A stretch of 64,000 bases of DNA from Apiotrichum sp. Y4204. Taxonomy: Eukaryota > Basidiomycota > Tremellomycetes > Trichosporonales > Trichosporonaceae. The position numbers were made by a program, and so were the translations under genes. Numbering within the stretch: position 1 is the stretch's first letter; each line of letters starts with the position of its first letter. This document shows positions 11,850 through 24,228 of the stretch, piece by piece. The DNA is taken from positions 1 through 64,000 of the forward strand of contig JAMYHL010000051.1 in assembly GCA_025531455.1 (NCBI GenBank), written 5' to 3'. The notes under the pieces were generated by a model. The model was not told the DNA's origin and made no database searches. It saw nothing but the letters and a program-made list of their open reading frames with translations.

Positions 11850-13492
11850 ATGACTGTCGAGGCACACCAGAACACCCACGGCATCGACACTTACGGCGAC
11901 GTCAAGGGGGATGTCAAGCCTACCCACCTCGAGTACCCCGCGGGTAAGGAGGTTGGCACCCCCAGCGACAGCGTCTCGGACCTCGAGATGCAGGGCGTCG
12001 ACACCAAGAAGCTCATTCGCAAGATGTGAGTTGATGCTAACCCTGCACTCACTGACTTCAGCGACATCCGTCTCGTTCCCTGGCTTGCCCTCCTCTACCT
12101 CCTCTCGTTCCTTGACCGTTCCAACATCGGCAATGCCAACTTGTTCGGTCTTAGCAGGCACCTGAAGCTCGACGACACCAAGTACGCCATCTGTCTCGCC
12201 ATCTTCTTTGTCTTCTACGTGCTGTTCGAGGTCCCGTCCAACATGGTAATGAAGGCGTGGCGTCCGTCCATGTGGCTCCCGATTATCATGCTTGCGTGGG
12301 GTGTCGTCATGGTTGGCATGGGTTTCGTCAAGGGCTTCACCGACCTGTTCGTCGCTCGTCTCTTCCTTGGTATCACTGAGGCCGGTCTCTTCCCCGGAGT
12401 TTCCTACTAGTGGGTGTCACCTCGTCTCAACCCGCTAACTCTCAGCCTGACCCAATGGTACCGCAAGTACGAGATCTCCTGGCGCATCTCCCTCTTCTTC
12501 TCGGCCGCTACCGCTGCTGGCGCGTTCGGCGGTCTCCTGGCTCGTCTGATCAATCTCATGGACGGCGTCGGTGGATACTACGGATGGGTAAGTGGCACTT
12601 TGCTCAAGATATAGCAGCTCGTGCTGACCAGCAGCGTTGGATTTTCATCCTCGAGGGTATCCTCACTGTCGTCGTCGCTATTGCCTCGTTCTGGGTTATG
12701 CACGACTACCCCGACACCGCCAAGTTCCTCACTCCTGAGGAGCGCAGCGTCGTCATCAACCGCCTTCACCTGGACAACGACGGCTGCAGCCAGGCGTTCA
12801 AGACCAAGTTTGTTCTTGACGCGTTCCTCGACTGGAAGGTTTGGTGCGTCGCGATCATGTTCCACGGCGCCCTTTGCCCCGTCTACACCTTCTCCCTGTT
12901 CTCGCCTACCCTCGTCGCAAACCTTGGCTACACCGCCGCTCGCGCCCAGCTCATGAGTGTGCCCCCGTACGTCGTTGCTGCCTTTGCTACTGTCTCTGTC
13001 GGGTACTTGTCGGACAAGCTCCGCAAGCGCGGCATCCTCGTTGTCGCCTGCTCGGTCGTCGGCGCGCTTGGCTACGGTCTTCTTCTCGCCAACGTTTCCA
13101 GTGGCGTTAACTACTTTGCCCTCTTCCTCGCCGCGTCCGGCATGTACCCCCTTGTCCCGGTTATCGTCGCTTGGGGCGCCAACAACTGCGGCGGCTCTCT
13201 CAAGAAGTCGGTCGCGACGGCTATCATTGTGTCATTCGGCAACCTTGGTGGTCTCATCTCGTCCTTCATCTACCCCTCCAAGGACAAGCCGCTGTACCGC
13301 AAGGGTCACGCCGTCTGCCTCGCGTACTGCATCATCTGCATTATCACGGCCGGCGTCCTCTGGCTGTACTGCGCGCGCACAAACGCCAAGCGCCGTGAGC
13401 GCAACGCGCAGCGCGGCGAGTGGACCGCTGCCGAGAAGGCCGAGCTGGAGGACCGTGGCGACAAGAACGACTGGTTCGTCTACACCATCTAA
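11850..13492 (+). CDS. MFS anion:cation symporter (Dal5/Tna1-type)
   Basis: Four exons (11850-12025, 12062-12409, 12446-12587, 12635-13492) encode 507 residues, typical for the anion:cation symporter family of fungal MFS proteins. Motifs in order: KIDIRLVPWLALLYLLSFLDRSNIGNA across the first span, FFVFYVLFEVPSN in the second, ARLFLGITEAGLFPG in the fourth, GGWRWIFILEG-like (here YYGWRWIFILEG) at the middle, and TPEERSVV in the central loop. Members carry nicotinate, allantoate, pantothenate or similar anions, and the substrate here is unknown. The third intron ends in a tandem cagcag. Using the second cag restores the family's GWRW, and the first would add one Gln. A TATA box sits 67 bp upstream. 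Confidence 0.93.
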
Positions 13493-15188
13493 TCTCAACA
13501 TTCAAAACGGGTCGACGAGGGATCGGAAAACTGAGGATGGGGTGAAAGAACTTTGCATGGAGTGAAGGAGCAACGGAAGGACTGTTTTTATCTCACACAT
13601 ATGTGGTAGAGTTGTAGAGTGTTCTGCATACACAACTAGTTCGCACTGCAGTGGCCAAGCTGCCAACTTGTCGCCAGGTGTCTCCTTTGTTGCATGCCAG
13701 TGTCACGTTACTGATCACTGACGATGCAATTTACTCACATTCCTCTTGATCGGGAGCTCATTCGGTGCGCCGTGAACAGCATTGTCATCATATTCTTATC
13801 GATAACACATCTCGGCAACTAGCCGTCTTGCTCGCAAACTTGTACCGGCCCACTTAATCCACCCGGGGATGGCAACACCGTCTGCATGGCGGATATACGT
13901 TTCCATTTCAGGCCGCATATTAGCTGTAAGGGGGTCGAAAGGAGTAACGTCAGCAAAGTCCATTTTCAGCGTAGTTAACACTGCAATGGACGTGCTTGCG
14001 GCCTGCTGGCAGTGCTGAGAGATCGAGCGGCGCTGCGAGCGGGATTGGAAGGCCTGAGACAGGCTCTGCTCAGCCAAGAGGGGGGCCGTAACGGCGGCCA
14101 AGGCCCCGTCTCCCCCTCCTCAAGCGGCCGCGTCTCTCCGTGTTCCTGTGAGCTTTGCTCTTTCCCGGCGACCGAGGCGAGCTTTGACAAACAACACTCC
14201 GCGCCGCTTTCACCTTCCACCGTTCTACTACACGTGAGCGCGCGAGAAGGCGACAAGATGGTGATTGAGCTGACCACAGACGATCTGCACTGGTGTGTCC
14301 GGTCGTCGCGGTCGCAGGCCTTCCCACCCTCGTGATCAGGTGGCTGGTATCGGCCACCGGTTTGGAGACTGTTGAGTCTGCGCGATATACCTCAAGCCCG
14401 GCTGCGCCGTCATCAAGAGTTCCCGCCATTTCAGCTACAAAGCTCTCCGTGAGAGGACAGCAGTGATGATGTAAACGACGACAACAAGAGGATTGCGCAT
14501 CCAGCGATGGACCGAGAGATCAAGGCTAACATGGACGTGAGGTGGGCATGGAGATAACGGCTCCAAGGGCAGCGGCAGCGCCCACACTGTCGAGCTATCA
14601 GCAGACTCAAACTTGAACACCTACCCGGACACAGGTAAACTGGATACAGCCCAACCCATGCTCGTCGTCACCCCCAAGCAGACTGACATCCGCAGCCCCG
14701 ATAGCGACAGGCATCACGAGGACTCAGCGCGTGGGGACCACAGCCGCTCGAGCGTGCGAGAGGGTAAGCGGCCCTGTCCTGCGCCCCCTCCGACGCGCCT
14801 GCAGGTGGCAATCTGGAACACGACTGGGCGGCAGAGGTCGCCGCGAGGGAACTGCCGAGCACGAGGCGCATACCGCTGGCTGCGCCGGCAGCTGTCCGCT
14901 CCTGAGATGCAGCGGCAGGCGACAGCACCCACAGCAAGCGCTGCTCCGGTCGTTCTTGCGACATCGCCGGATGTGTAGCATGGGCCGCGGGCACCGCTTG
15001 AGGAGAGATACACGCAGGCGGTGCAGCAAGACAAGAATCTCGCTGAGCTGCACCGCGTAAAGGCGCAGAGGGCAAAGGACTGCACCGGGTAGTGCACAGT
15101 GCTCAAGAGTAGGTCAGATACCCAAAAAGACATGTCTTGTATTATAAAGGTGTCTATGATGTTTGTGATAATGTGCGATGAGGTGGTA
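13493..15188. other. Intergenic region, 1.7 kb
   Basis: This lies between the convergent symporter and SPX-RING genes. Open frames at 14012-14335 and 14613-14978 overlap antisense frames of similar length and show no domain. I do not call a gene. Confidence 0.5.
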
Positions 15189-17749
15189 TTACATTATGCT
15201 GCAGCGAGTGTCGATACCGGCGTCCTCGAGCTGCTCTTTTGCAATCTCAGCCGTATTCTCGCGCTGCTTCTCGCGCACTTCCTTCGGGAACCAGTCGCGC
15301 ATAAAGTTCATGAGCGTCGTGTCGAGGCACGATTTGTCCGCCAGCAGCACCGACGGCGCACGGCACAGTGGGCACTGCTCCTTACGTCGCTGCTGCATCT
15401 TGACAAGACAACGCACGCAGAAGAGGTGTCCACACGACAGGCGAATCGGCTTGAACGCAATCGACATGCAAATGAGACACGCGTAGTCGTCGAGACTAGG
15501 GAGGATCCTGTTGTCAGATAATGGGAATTTCATGTCACCCACGGAAGAAGCGTATTTGTCAAGCTCGCAAGCAGAACGTGAGGGAGACTGGTGTTGTAGA
15601 ACGTCCAAGTGGAGACGTGCCCGTCCTTGTCGACGTGCGCGGTAAGTGTCGTGCGCACAAACGACGCGAGCCCGGTGCTGGCGGTGAGTGCGGTGCGTTT
15701 GTCGTGTTTCTTGAGAATCTTGCGCGCAGCGTTGATGTTCGCCATCTGGAAACGCTTGAGGTCGAGTAGAAGGACATTCAAACGCAGGAACTCGTCCCAC
15801 GCCTTGCGAGTGCGCTTGCCCTTGAGCGTGCGCCGGTCGCCGAGGCCACGTTTGACCACCTCGTTGGCAAAGATCTGCAGGCGCCGCTCGGCTTCGGCTA
15901 CCGTCCGCTCGCCACGGTCCCGCTCGCTGTTGCTCTCGAAGATCTCACTCTCGACCCACAGCGCGAATATCTGCCGCCAAACATACAAGTCCTTCTGGCT
16001 TACGCGAGTCGACGCATAATCTCCGCCGCGCAGGCTCTGCCCGTCACCTGTCCCGGTGTTCGGCGGTGTTGGGAGAACGATCGGGTACTCTCCCGGCTGA
16101 ATTGACTGCGAGACCATCTTACACAGCGAATCGACGGCTGCGTGAAACTTTTCCTGTTGGTCCGCGTGGAAGGCGGACAGAGATTTGAGTGCCGCAGTGA
16201 GCACGTTGAAAAAAGCAACATCAGATTGTAACGGGATGATGAACTCGCGGTCCTGAGGGGCTGGAATAACGAGCTCCATATTGGCACCGTCGGGGCCAAC
16301 GCCATTGTCGTCAAGACCCAGCCGGGAAGGCGTTCCCACCGGAGACAGCCTCGGGACACCTGCCAGGGAGATCGGAGACGCAGGAGCCATGGTGGGCGTC
16401 GTGAGGTCGATAATGTCTTCCTCGTCTTCGGGATCGACCGCTTCACCGAGAGACAGTTTAGCCATCCCATCGCTATTCCCCGCACTCGCCAATGCCCAGA
16501 TTGGCGAGGCCACTGTCTGCACACGCATCAGCGCCGGGCTGGCAGGCATATGGGGTTCGTCATCGTCCTCCTGAATAGAAGGTACGCTGGGATCCTCGTC
16601 GTCGCTATCCGGCAGGTCTGTGAACTGGGATCCGGGCGTGCTCATGTGCGTGTCGTTCGTGTAAGATCGCGATATTGTCGGCTGGACGCTCTGGAAGTTT
16701 TGCACATGTAACCGGATCTGGGGAACGGGGTTGGCCTCGTCGCCTGCTGTCAGCATGGACATCACGCAGTTTGACAACAACCGCAGTTGCAAAACAACCC
16801 GGCCCGCTGTCGGGTCCTTTGCCACCAGCAACTCACCTGCTAAGACATACTCGGCGGAAACGTTCCCCCGCTCGGCGCCGGCACGATGCACTATGACACG
16901 GGACGACTCGCCCACAGGACTCGAGCCTTGCGGTGGCGAGATGGCGAGCATCTCAGAAACGCCGAGAGGCTTTGGCGACCCCATGGGTGGCGCGTCAAGA
17001 GCAGGGGGTTGGGACGAGGAGGGGTTCGAGAGCAAGCGCAGGCGGAAGCGGTGAGTGGGTTCCTTCCCCAAGAACCCCCCTGGAGGAAGCTCGTCAGGCT
17101 CGTCCTCAAGCACTGGATCGACAAGGACGGGTGTGGGCGCGGGCACAGGAGCTGGGTGTTCGGCGCCGTCCATCTCAAACTCAAACTCAAACAGGTTCTC
17201 GTCCTCGAGTGGAGCGTCCTCGACCACTGGCGTGTCCACGCTGCTCTGGCTGCCGGGTCTCACGGAGTCGGTTACCAGCAGGCGCTGGAGGACGGACGGC
17301 GGCAGCCCCATGCCTTCCAGCTCGGCGGCGACATTCTTGATGAGCTTCTTGAGCTAGGTGTTAGTGAAATTGCGCGTTACGGTGGGGGTGTGCGGGAAGC
17401 AAGCTGGGCAATTGTGAATTTGGTGCTGAGAACGAGCTTCAAGCAGGGTGATAGTGATGGAATGACGGGGCTTCCACAAGACAGGATATGGCAGCGAGTG
17501 CAGTGCAAAGTGCTGCCGCAAGCACATGCATTTGGAAGAAGGACGCAATGCTGGGAGCGACGAGCTCGACGGGTGGTGGTCGGACGAGGTGTCCCGCTGT
17601 CCTTCTCCAACTGGCCCTCTTGTCCAGTTGTTCCCATCCATTCGCCTTTGACTTGCACGCACCTTGCGGTATTCTATCGCACTCGTCTTCCAGTCGTCGG
17701 GAAAGTCGCTCGCGTCGAGAATCTGCTGAAACTCCTTGCCGTACTTCAT
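15189..17749 (-). CDS. SPX-domain RING E3 ubiquitin ligase
   Basis: Exons in transcription order 17749-17663, 17353-15543 and 15507-15189 encode 738 residues. The protein opens with MKYGKEFQQIL, then KTSAIEYRK-LKKLIKNV, the start of an SPX domain whose Lys surface binds inositol pyrophosphates. The domain is split by a long acidic, Ser/Pro-rich insertion (about residues 55-430). It resumes with a helical stretch around DREFIIPLQSDVAFFNVL and ends with LRLNVLLLDLKRFQMANINAARKILKKHDKRT. A C-terminal C3HC4 RING starts at about residue 643: CLIC, then CGHLFCVRC, then CPLC. Fungal SPX-RING proteins of this layout act in phosphate/inositol-pyrophosphate signalling. The first intron (309 nt) is the longest in the window. 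The exon 2 donor gtgggt was chosen because it joins TLLPILPSLDDYAC in frame. Confidence 0.92.
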
Positions 17750-18943
17750 GTTGTAGAAGTGGAGCGAGTGGGAGGGAAGGGAGGAGTGTGGTGTGGTGTC
17801 GGAATGTCTGTCGTGGGAATTGAATGTGCTCTTCTCGTCTCTGCTTATGGTCTGACCGCGCGCCTGATTGTGTGTGCGTGCATGCCGGAGATGGTGATGA
17901 AGAGATGGATGGTGAGGAATGAAGAGAAGAGAGAGATGGTGATAGTGGTGACTGACTGAATTCTATCAGCAAATGTCCCACGTTTTTATCAAAGCAAGCG
18001 AGCAAGCGCTAGCCAGCGCTAGCCCGAACGGCTATTTTTGGGCAGTTCTCGGCAGGTTAACCCGCGGCTCTCCACCGGCGTGCAGCGAAGGAGCACTACC
18101 CGACAGCGTGCAGAGGGGTTATGATGGCGAGCAGCATATGCTTGGCCGTGCATGGATCATGGAGTGATATGTTGCACCCCGACGCCTGCCCCAGAAACAT
18201 CGGTCGATCACAATCACTGGAATCCCGCCATAGTGTGGTTCCAGGCGCGACAGGGGCGGCAGGCGTAGGCGGCCAGGAGGCCAGGAGTGGAGGCCATAAA
18301 CACCACATGCCGGCCTGTCTCTCGACCTCTCCAGCGCTAGCTCGAGCTGTAGTAATGTCGTCACTGCTGTCTTCACCGTCTTCGCTATCTTCACCACGGT
18401 CACAGTCGTCACCACTACCACCTCAAATCACTCCGATTGTCCTGTTCACCCATCGACATTCGCTCCTGGTTGCTCCTGGCTGCTCCAGGTTGCCTTCATT
18501 CAACCTCCACCTCGCGGCCATTTTTCCCACCTCCACCTTGCACGCACTGCACGTCATCTCGTGGGGTCTCACCACATCGGCCACATCCCTTCTTTTCATT
18601 CTCATCTTTCAATCATTCGACATTTCACTTTTCAACATACACATCGACGTTTCGAGTATCCTCAAAGTGGGGATGTAGGATCAGCGGATGATCGTAGTTG
18701 ACTCACCTAAAGAAGCAAACAGCAGCCAATCTGCAGATCTGCTGATCCGCTAACGACTGGCACGGACCGCCCGTGTGGGAAAACAGAAAAACAGAGCCTG
18801 GAAGGGAGGGAGGGAAGACAGTTTTTCTTCTCTTTTCTTCTTCTCTCTTCCTCTCTTCCTCTTCCTCTTTCTCTTTTCTTCTCTCTCCTTTCTCGTCATC
18901 AACTCCCTTCTTCTCGCCATCACCGTCACAACTCCTCCTCACG
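17750..18943. other. Divergent promoter region, 1.2 kb
   Basis: This separates the SPX-RING gene (minus) from the coiled-coil gene (plus). It holds a perfect 10-bp tandem duplication (agcgctagcc at 18005-18014 and 18015-18024). A long pyrimidine tract, about 18828-18900, is probably the 5' UTR of the downstream gene. Confidence 0.5.
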
Positions 18944-21720
18944 ATGGGCCCACCGCCGGCAACCGTGACGCCGCTCCCGTCTGGAGACGAGGCAACAGCA
19001 GCGGCCCAGGCAGCAGCAGCTCCAACAGCAGCAGCAGTAACAGGGCCAACGACGACAACAGCAACAACAGCAACAGCAGCACAACCGAAAAACTCGGCTC
19101 CAGCACCAACCCCGCAGCTGAACGCCTTTATGGCCCAGGTCAGGCGCGCAAACGCCGCGCAGGCAGCGCCGAGCCGACCGTTATCGTCGGGTACAGCAGC
19201 GCCAAACGGGACGTCATCGTCGGGTACGGCAGCACCCGTTGCGCCCCAGTCGGCCCCTCAAACAGTCGAGTCATCGTCTGCCTCTTCTGTGACAACTACG
19301 GCCTCGCTACCTGCGTCCGCGAACGCCCCCATTGTGTCTGCGACGCCCGCCGCACGCACATCCCCAATACCATCCTCGTCCAACGCCGTCGTCCCCGCCG
19401 CCGGCAGCGGCGTCTCTGTTCTTCTCGCGGACGGCGTGTACTACCCTGTGACGCCGGCGCAGCACCGGTCGCTCGTATCACTCGCGCCCAACGTCCAGAA
19501 GATCATTTATGCCAACGCCGATGTCCTGCGCCAGTTTCTCACCCGCCTAGACAAGTCCATTGCTGCCACGGCCACCCCTGTGGAAATGCCGACGACGCTG
19601 CCGCAAGCAATGTCACCACCAGCAGGGTACTACGCTGCACTGCGTGCGCAGTGGATGGAGGTCATGGAAAGGCAGGCGCGTGACGTTGCGCGCCGCGAGA
19701 TGGGCAGCCACATCGAAGGCAACGATTATATCGCCAAGTTTCATCAGACTCTGGCTGCGCGCCTCTTGAACAGCATAATGTGAGCTATCACCTGTTTCGC
19801 ACTGACGGAAGGGAGAAGACTGTCGAAGATGGCGGCGCATGCTCGCTAGCATACTCCGCTGGCCGGCATGAGGGCGACGCACACATTGCACAAGTCCGCG
19901 GCGCGGCGATAGAACAGATACGCAAGTTAGGCCAGGAGCTGCAGGACGCGCGGGACGCGGGGCGCGACTTTGCGAAACAACTCGTATCTGTCAAGACTGG
20001 CGCGGAGCAGGTCCGCCAGCGGCTCATCGACGCTGAGAAAACCGTGAACGCGCTCAAGACCCAGCTCGCAGCTGGCAATTCCGAGACCGCTGCGCTCAAG
20101 AAGCAACTTGCAGCTGCACAATCTGAGACCGGCGAGCTTAGGACGCAGCTCGGCGTCGCGCAGGCTGCGACTGCGGACAAGGCGAAGATCAACGCCGAAC
20201 TGGAGAAGCTCCGGAAGCGTGTGGAGGGCATCGACGCCGAGATCGCAGACGCCAATGCTCGGGCGACCGAGCGCATACGAAAGAACAATGAGAAGCTGGC
20301 TGCCGAATACCGTAAGAGCGAGGAAGTCAAGGCTGACGCGGACCGCCGCGTTGCAGAGGCGAAGGCCATTGGTGACAAACGCCTCGCCGACGTGGAGAAA
20401 AAGCTAGCGGCGGCGCACGCGGCTACGGCGACGGCGTTGAAAGACCATGACGCCACGCGCAATCAGGTTGCTGAGCTCAAGGAAGCGCTCGAATCTGCAC
20501 AGGCCGAGTGGACGCTTGGGAAGGAGGAGCGCGACGCGGAGTCTGAGGCGATAGCGGTCGCGCAGCGTCTCGCGGCAGACGCGGCAAAGGATCGCGACGA
20601 GGCGATAAAGAAGCGAGACGAGGCCGTCAACCAACTCGCCACGCTCAAGTCCGCGGGAGACGCCACTGTCGCCAAAGCTAACAGCGAGCGCGACGCCGCC
20701 ATAGAGACTCGCGATGCGGCAATCAAGGATCGTGATGCCGCTCAAGCGGACGACACTGTCGTACGGACCTTCCGCCGGATGACCTCGGAGGCTAACGCCG
20801 CGCGCGACGAGGCAGTGGCCGCTGCTAACGCCGCCAAAGCGCGCGAAGCGAAACATGCGGAGGCGATGGCTGTTGTTGTGAAGGAGCGCGACTCGGCCCT
20901 CGCCGACCTCAAGAAGGTGCACGACGGTGTGGCTTCCCGCCACGCCCAAGCCGAGCGCGATGCGGCACGGGAGATCCTCGCCGCGAAGAAGCTGACTGCT
21001 GAGGCTGTCGCTGCCGAGCAACGCAAGAACGCCAAGGCCGTCGCGGCGCTAGAGGCTGAGCGTGACGCTGCTTTGAAAGAGCGAGATGAAGCTCGTCAAG
21101 AACGTGACGCCGCGAAGCGCAAGGCTGCTCGCAAGGCCACGGCTACCACGGCTGCCGCCACTCCCACCGCGAACGCTGACGCCGCTCGGCCCGTGGTACG
21201 CAAGCGCAAGATTACGGCCACGCCAACCGCTACCAACGCCTCACCCGCCTCGAAACGTCTTGCACGCCGCCAGCGCACGGAGACAGAGACGCCGACGCCG
21301 ATGCCGGCAGCCGGCCAACCCCGCGCTGTCGCCCCTGTCGCTCCTGTCACCCCTGTCGCCCCTATCACCCCTGTCGCTCCTGTTGCCCCCGCCAACGTCG
21401 ACTCGCCCGTGGAAGTGAAGGAGGAGCCTGCCATGCCACAGCCAGAGCCGTCACTCGCGTGGACCATGGACATGCGCGAATGGACACGGCGCAGCATGGT
21501 GAAGATGATGAAGTACACGGACGGCAAGCCGTGGTGCGTTTTCTGCAACGCACTGGGTATCACAGACGAGGACCTTCCGTTGCCCGCCGCCGGCGACGAA
21601 GAGGGCTGGCTCGACCACATGGTGCGGTACCACGACCGCCGTCTTGTGAGTGCGCGCGAGAAGACCGATCAGCGGAACCGAGAGAAGCGCAGTAGGCGGA
21701 GCTCGGTGATGAAGACTTAG
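18944..21720 (+). CDS. Long coiled-coil protein with C-terminal C2H2-like finger
   Basis: I join 18944-19779 and 19812-21720 through a 32-nt intron (gtgagc...gaag, branch-like actgac), giving 914 residues. The two parts could instead be separate genes. Residues 1-200 are Ala/Thr/Pro/Ser-rich and disordered. After a folded-looking patch (SVLLADGVYYPVTPAQHRSL) there is an uninterrupted charged coiled coil, roughly residues 290-720, rich in Ala, Glu, Lys, Arg and Asp. A basic and VAP/VTP-repeat linker follows. The C-terminus has Cys854-x2-Cys857 and His881-x4-His886, a plausible zinc site. I do not recognise the family. The coil suggests a scaffold or SMC-like role, but no ATPase motifs are present. 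The ATG at 18944 was preferred over one at 18773 because the intervening sequence is a pyrimidine-rich leader. Confidence 0.75.
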
Positions 21721-22187
21721 GAGAGTGGGGTATCAACGACTCGAGACAAGGCGCGACGAGCCGAGGCGCAAGAAGCCGACACGCAAGAAGCAGAGAAAGA
21801 ACAGACCAACAGTCGCAACTGTACAGTACATGTGTATATTACGAGCACCCCTTCATAGCGACGTTACCCAGCATGTCAATAATGATGTATTCTGTCACCA
21901 GCCGAGATGCACGCCGAGATGCACGCCCAGGTTGCGCAGCGGCGGCGCCGAGGTGCTCCCACACACACATATACATGTGGCTGAGCCTCTTGCCGAGGAC
22001 GATGACGGCGAGGAGGACCTTTCGTAGCTGTGGCCTCCTCCACGACACCTCCTTACACACGGCGACCACGTGTCCTGTCCGGTTGTCTGCAGCAATGCAT
22101 GTCTTCCTATCTGTCTCTCATCGCTCAAGCCTATACAATCCAAAATAAAGTGCGGCGTCCGTCGTCGAGGTCGATCTGCTCCTTTTC
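21721..22187. other. 3'-3' intergenic region, 467 bp
   Basis: This lies between the convergent coiled-coil and dehydrogenase genes. A short tandem duplication (gagatgcac, 21903-21923) is visible and nothing else. Confidence 0.5.
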
Positions 22188-24228
22188 TTAGAGCTTGGCC
22201 TTTGCCGCGAGGTTTGTGTAGTTTGCGGCGATGCGGCCACGCGCCTCTGGTCCGGTGCTGGGGAAGTCGCGGCGATTGTCCCACTTGACGACCTCGTCCC
22301 ACTTGTTGAAAAGCTGGTCCGGGGTGGCGGGCTGGTCGTTGGGGAAGCAGACGCCGTGCGTGCGCTCCCAGCCGTAGACGCCCGCGAGGCCGCCAAACGA
22401 CTTGACAATGAGCGACGTGTCGTGGCACTTCTCGGACGCGAGGTAAGCCGTGATCGGAGCGACGTAGTCGGCCTTGAACGTGTCGAGGAGCTCCTGCGTC
22501 CAGATCGTGGCGGTCATGGCCGTGCCAGCCGACGGGCAGAGCGCGTTGACAAAGATGTTGTTCTTCTTGCCCTCAATGGCCAGCGCTTTGGTGAAGCCAA
22601 TGATGGCCGCCTTGGCGGTGCCGTAGTTTGCCTGGCCGTGCGCGCCGGAAATGCCGTTCGGCGACGCCGTGTTGACGATACGGCCGTAGTTCTGGGCGTG
22701 CATGATCGGCCACACGGCCTTGGCCATCTTCCACGAGCCGCGGACGTGGATGTCCATGACGCTGTCGAACAGCTCGGGCGTCATGTTGACAAACGCCTTG
22801 TCGCGGAGAATACCAGCGTTGTTGATAAGAGCGTGCACGCCGCCAAACGTGTCGACAGCCACCTTGACAATCTTCTCGGCGTCCTCGACGGATCCGACAG
22901 CAGCGACACCACGGCCACCGAGCTTGTTCACCTCCTCGACGACCTTGTTCGCCGCGTCGGCGGAAATGTCGTTGACAACAACGTTGCCGCCAAAGCGAGC
23001 AAAGTAGCGGGCATACGACGCGCCGAGACCGTTACCGGCGCCAGTGATGATGACGGTGTAGTCCTTGAACGAGTCGGCGGGCGGGGGGCCCTGGGGGTTG
23101 GGCTTGAGGGACGGCTGCTGCTTGACGACGTCCATCATGCGCGCGCTGTCGCCCTGCGACGGCGAGCTCACGCCCTTGGAAAAGTCCTTGACCTTGGGCC
23201 ACATGAGGTCAACCGCCGACGGCGTAAAGCTCTCGTCCGCCTTCCAAATGTATCCCTCCGACTGGGTCGCGCGCGTCTCGGCGTAGAATCCAGCACCGAC
23301 CTCGAAGAGGCGGCCACCGACGTCCGGGCCGTTGCGGGCGGTGAGGACGCCGACAAGAGGAGCAACGTGGTTCGGGTCCAAGCGGGCGAGCATCTCGGCG
23401 GGGAAGACGGTCTCGGTCATCTTCGAGGCGGCGAGCTGAGTATGAGTATGGTGCAGACACAAAGCGGGTATTGTCCTCCAGCAGAACTCACCGGCGCAAT
23501 GGTGTTGGCCTTGATGTTGTACTTGACCCCCTCCTTGTTGAGGACCTGGGCAAAGGTGACGAGACCCATCTTGGCGCCCGAGTAGTTGGTCTGGCCGCCG
23601 TTGCCGTAGACGCCGGCGGGCGACGAGGTGTTGACGATGCGGCCCCACTTCTGCTTGCGGAAGATGGGCCAGACCGCCTTGGTGACAGCAAACGCGCCGC
23701 GGATGTGAATGTCGTACACCTGCTGGAACTCCTGCTCGGTCATCTTGCGGAAGCTCTTGTCGCGCAGAATGCCAGCATTGTTGATGAGAACGTGCACAGT
23801 GCCGAACGCCTTGACGGCAGTGTCGATAATCGCCTGTCCGTCCATCACGGATCCAACGGCGGCGACGGCCTCACCGCCAACTGAAAGGTAAGTATTGGGA
23901 CATGGGAGAATGATTCATAACACTCACGCGCCCGCACCTCCTCGACGACCTTGTTGGCGTCGGCGGCGGACACGTCGTTGAGGACAACCTTGGCACCGCC
24001 CTTGCCGTACATGTGGGCGTATCTGCGAGATGGCCGCACGAAAGTGAAGCGAGTGCGGGTGGAAGTAGGTATCATGAGAACGACCACAAAGCGCAGCGGA
24101 GCGAGAAGCACAGCGTCAGCACCAATAACACCGCAACTTCATTCCCGTTCCACTCACGACCTGCCGAGGCCGTTGCCGCCGCCGGTGATGACGACCACGA
24201 GGTCCTTGAAGTCGAGCTTGCCAGACAT
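22188..24228 (-). CDS. Peroxisomal tandem-SDR 3-hydroxyacyl-CoA dehydrogenase (Fox2-like, no hydratase)
   Basis: Exons 24228-24158, 24022-23928, 23880-23492 and 23435-22188 give 600 residues. Two full short-chain dehydrogenase domains follow each other. The first has TGGGNGLGRS (residue 15 on), NNAGIL, NTSSPAG and YSGAK. The second has TGAGNGLGAS, NNAGIL, NTASPNG and YGTAK. Both therefore keep the NAD(P)-binding glycines and the Ser-Tyr-Lys catalytic set. This is the arrangement of the dehydrogenase half of the fungal multifunctional beta-oxidation protein Fox2/Mfe2, which oxidises (3R)-hydroxyacyl-CoA. The usual C-terminal MaoC hydratase domain of about 300 residues is absent. The protein instead ends AAKAKL, with AKL a type 1 peroxisomal targeting signal. 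A thiolase gene lies 6.5 kb away. Confidence 0.93.

Noticed and set aside
15530..17311. 593-codon minus frame as a complete single-exon gene
   Set aside because: It starts inside the SPX domain and lacks both the MKYGKEF start and the RING. It is the middle exon of the SPX-RING gene.
18775..19683. 302-codon plus frame rich in Ser and Asn
   Set aside because: It overlaps the better-supported coiled-coil frame, and its openness follows from cag/aca repeats. I kept it only as a finding to test.
22356..23585. 409-codon plus-strand frame
   Set aside because: It is antisense to the tandem-SDR dehydrogenase, and GC-rich third positions keep such mirror frames open.
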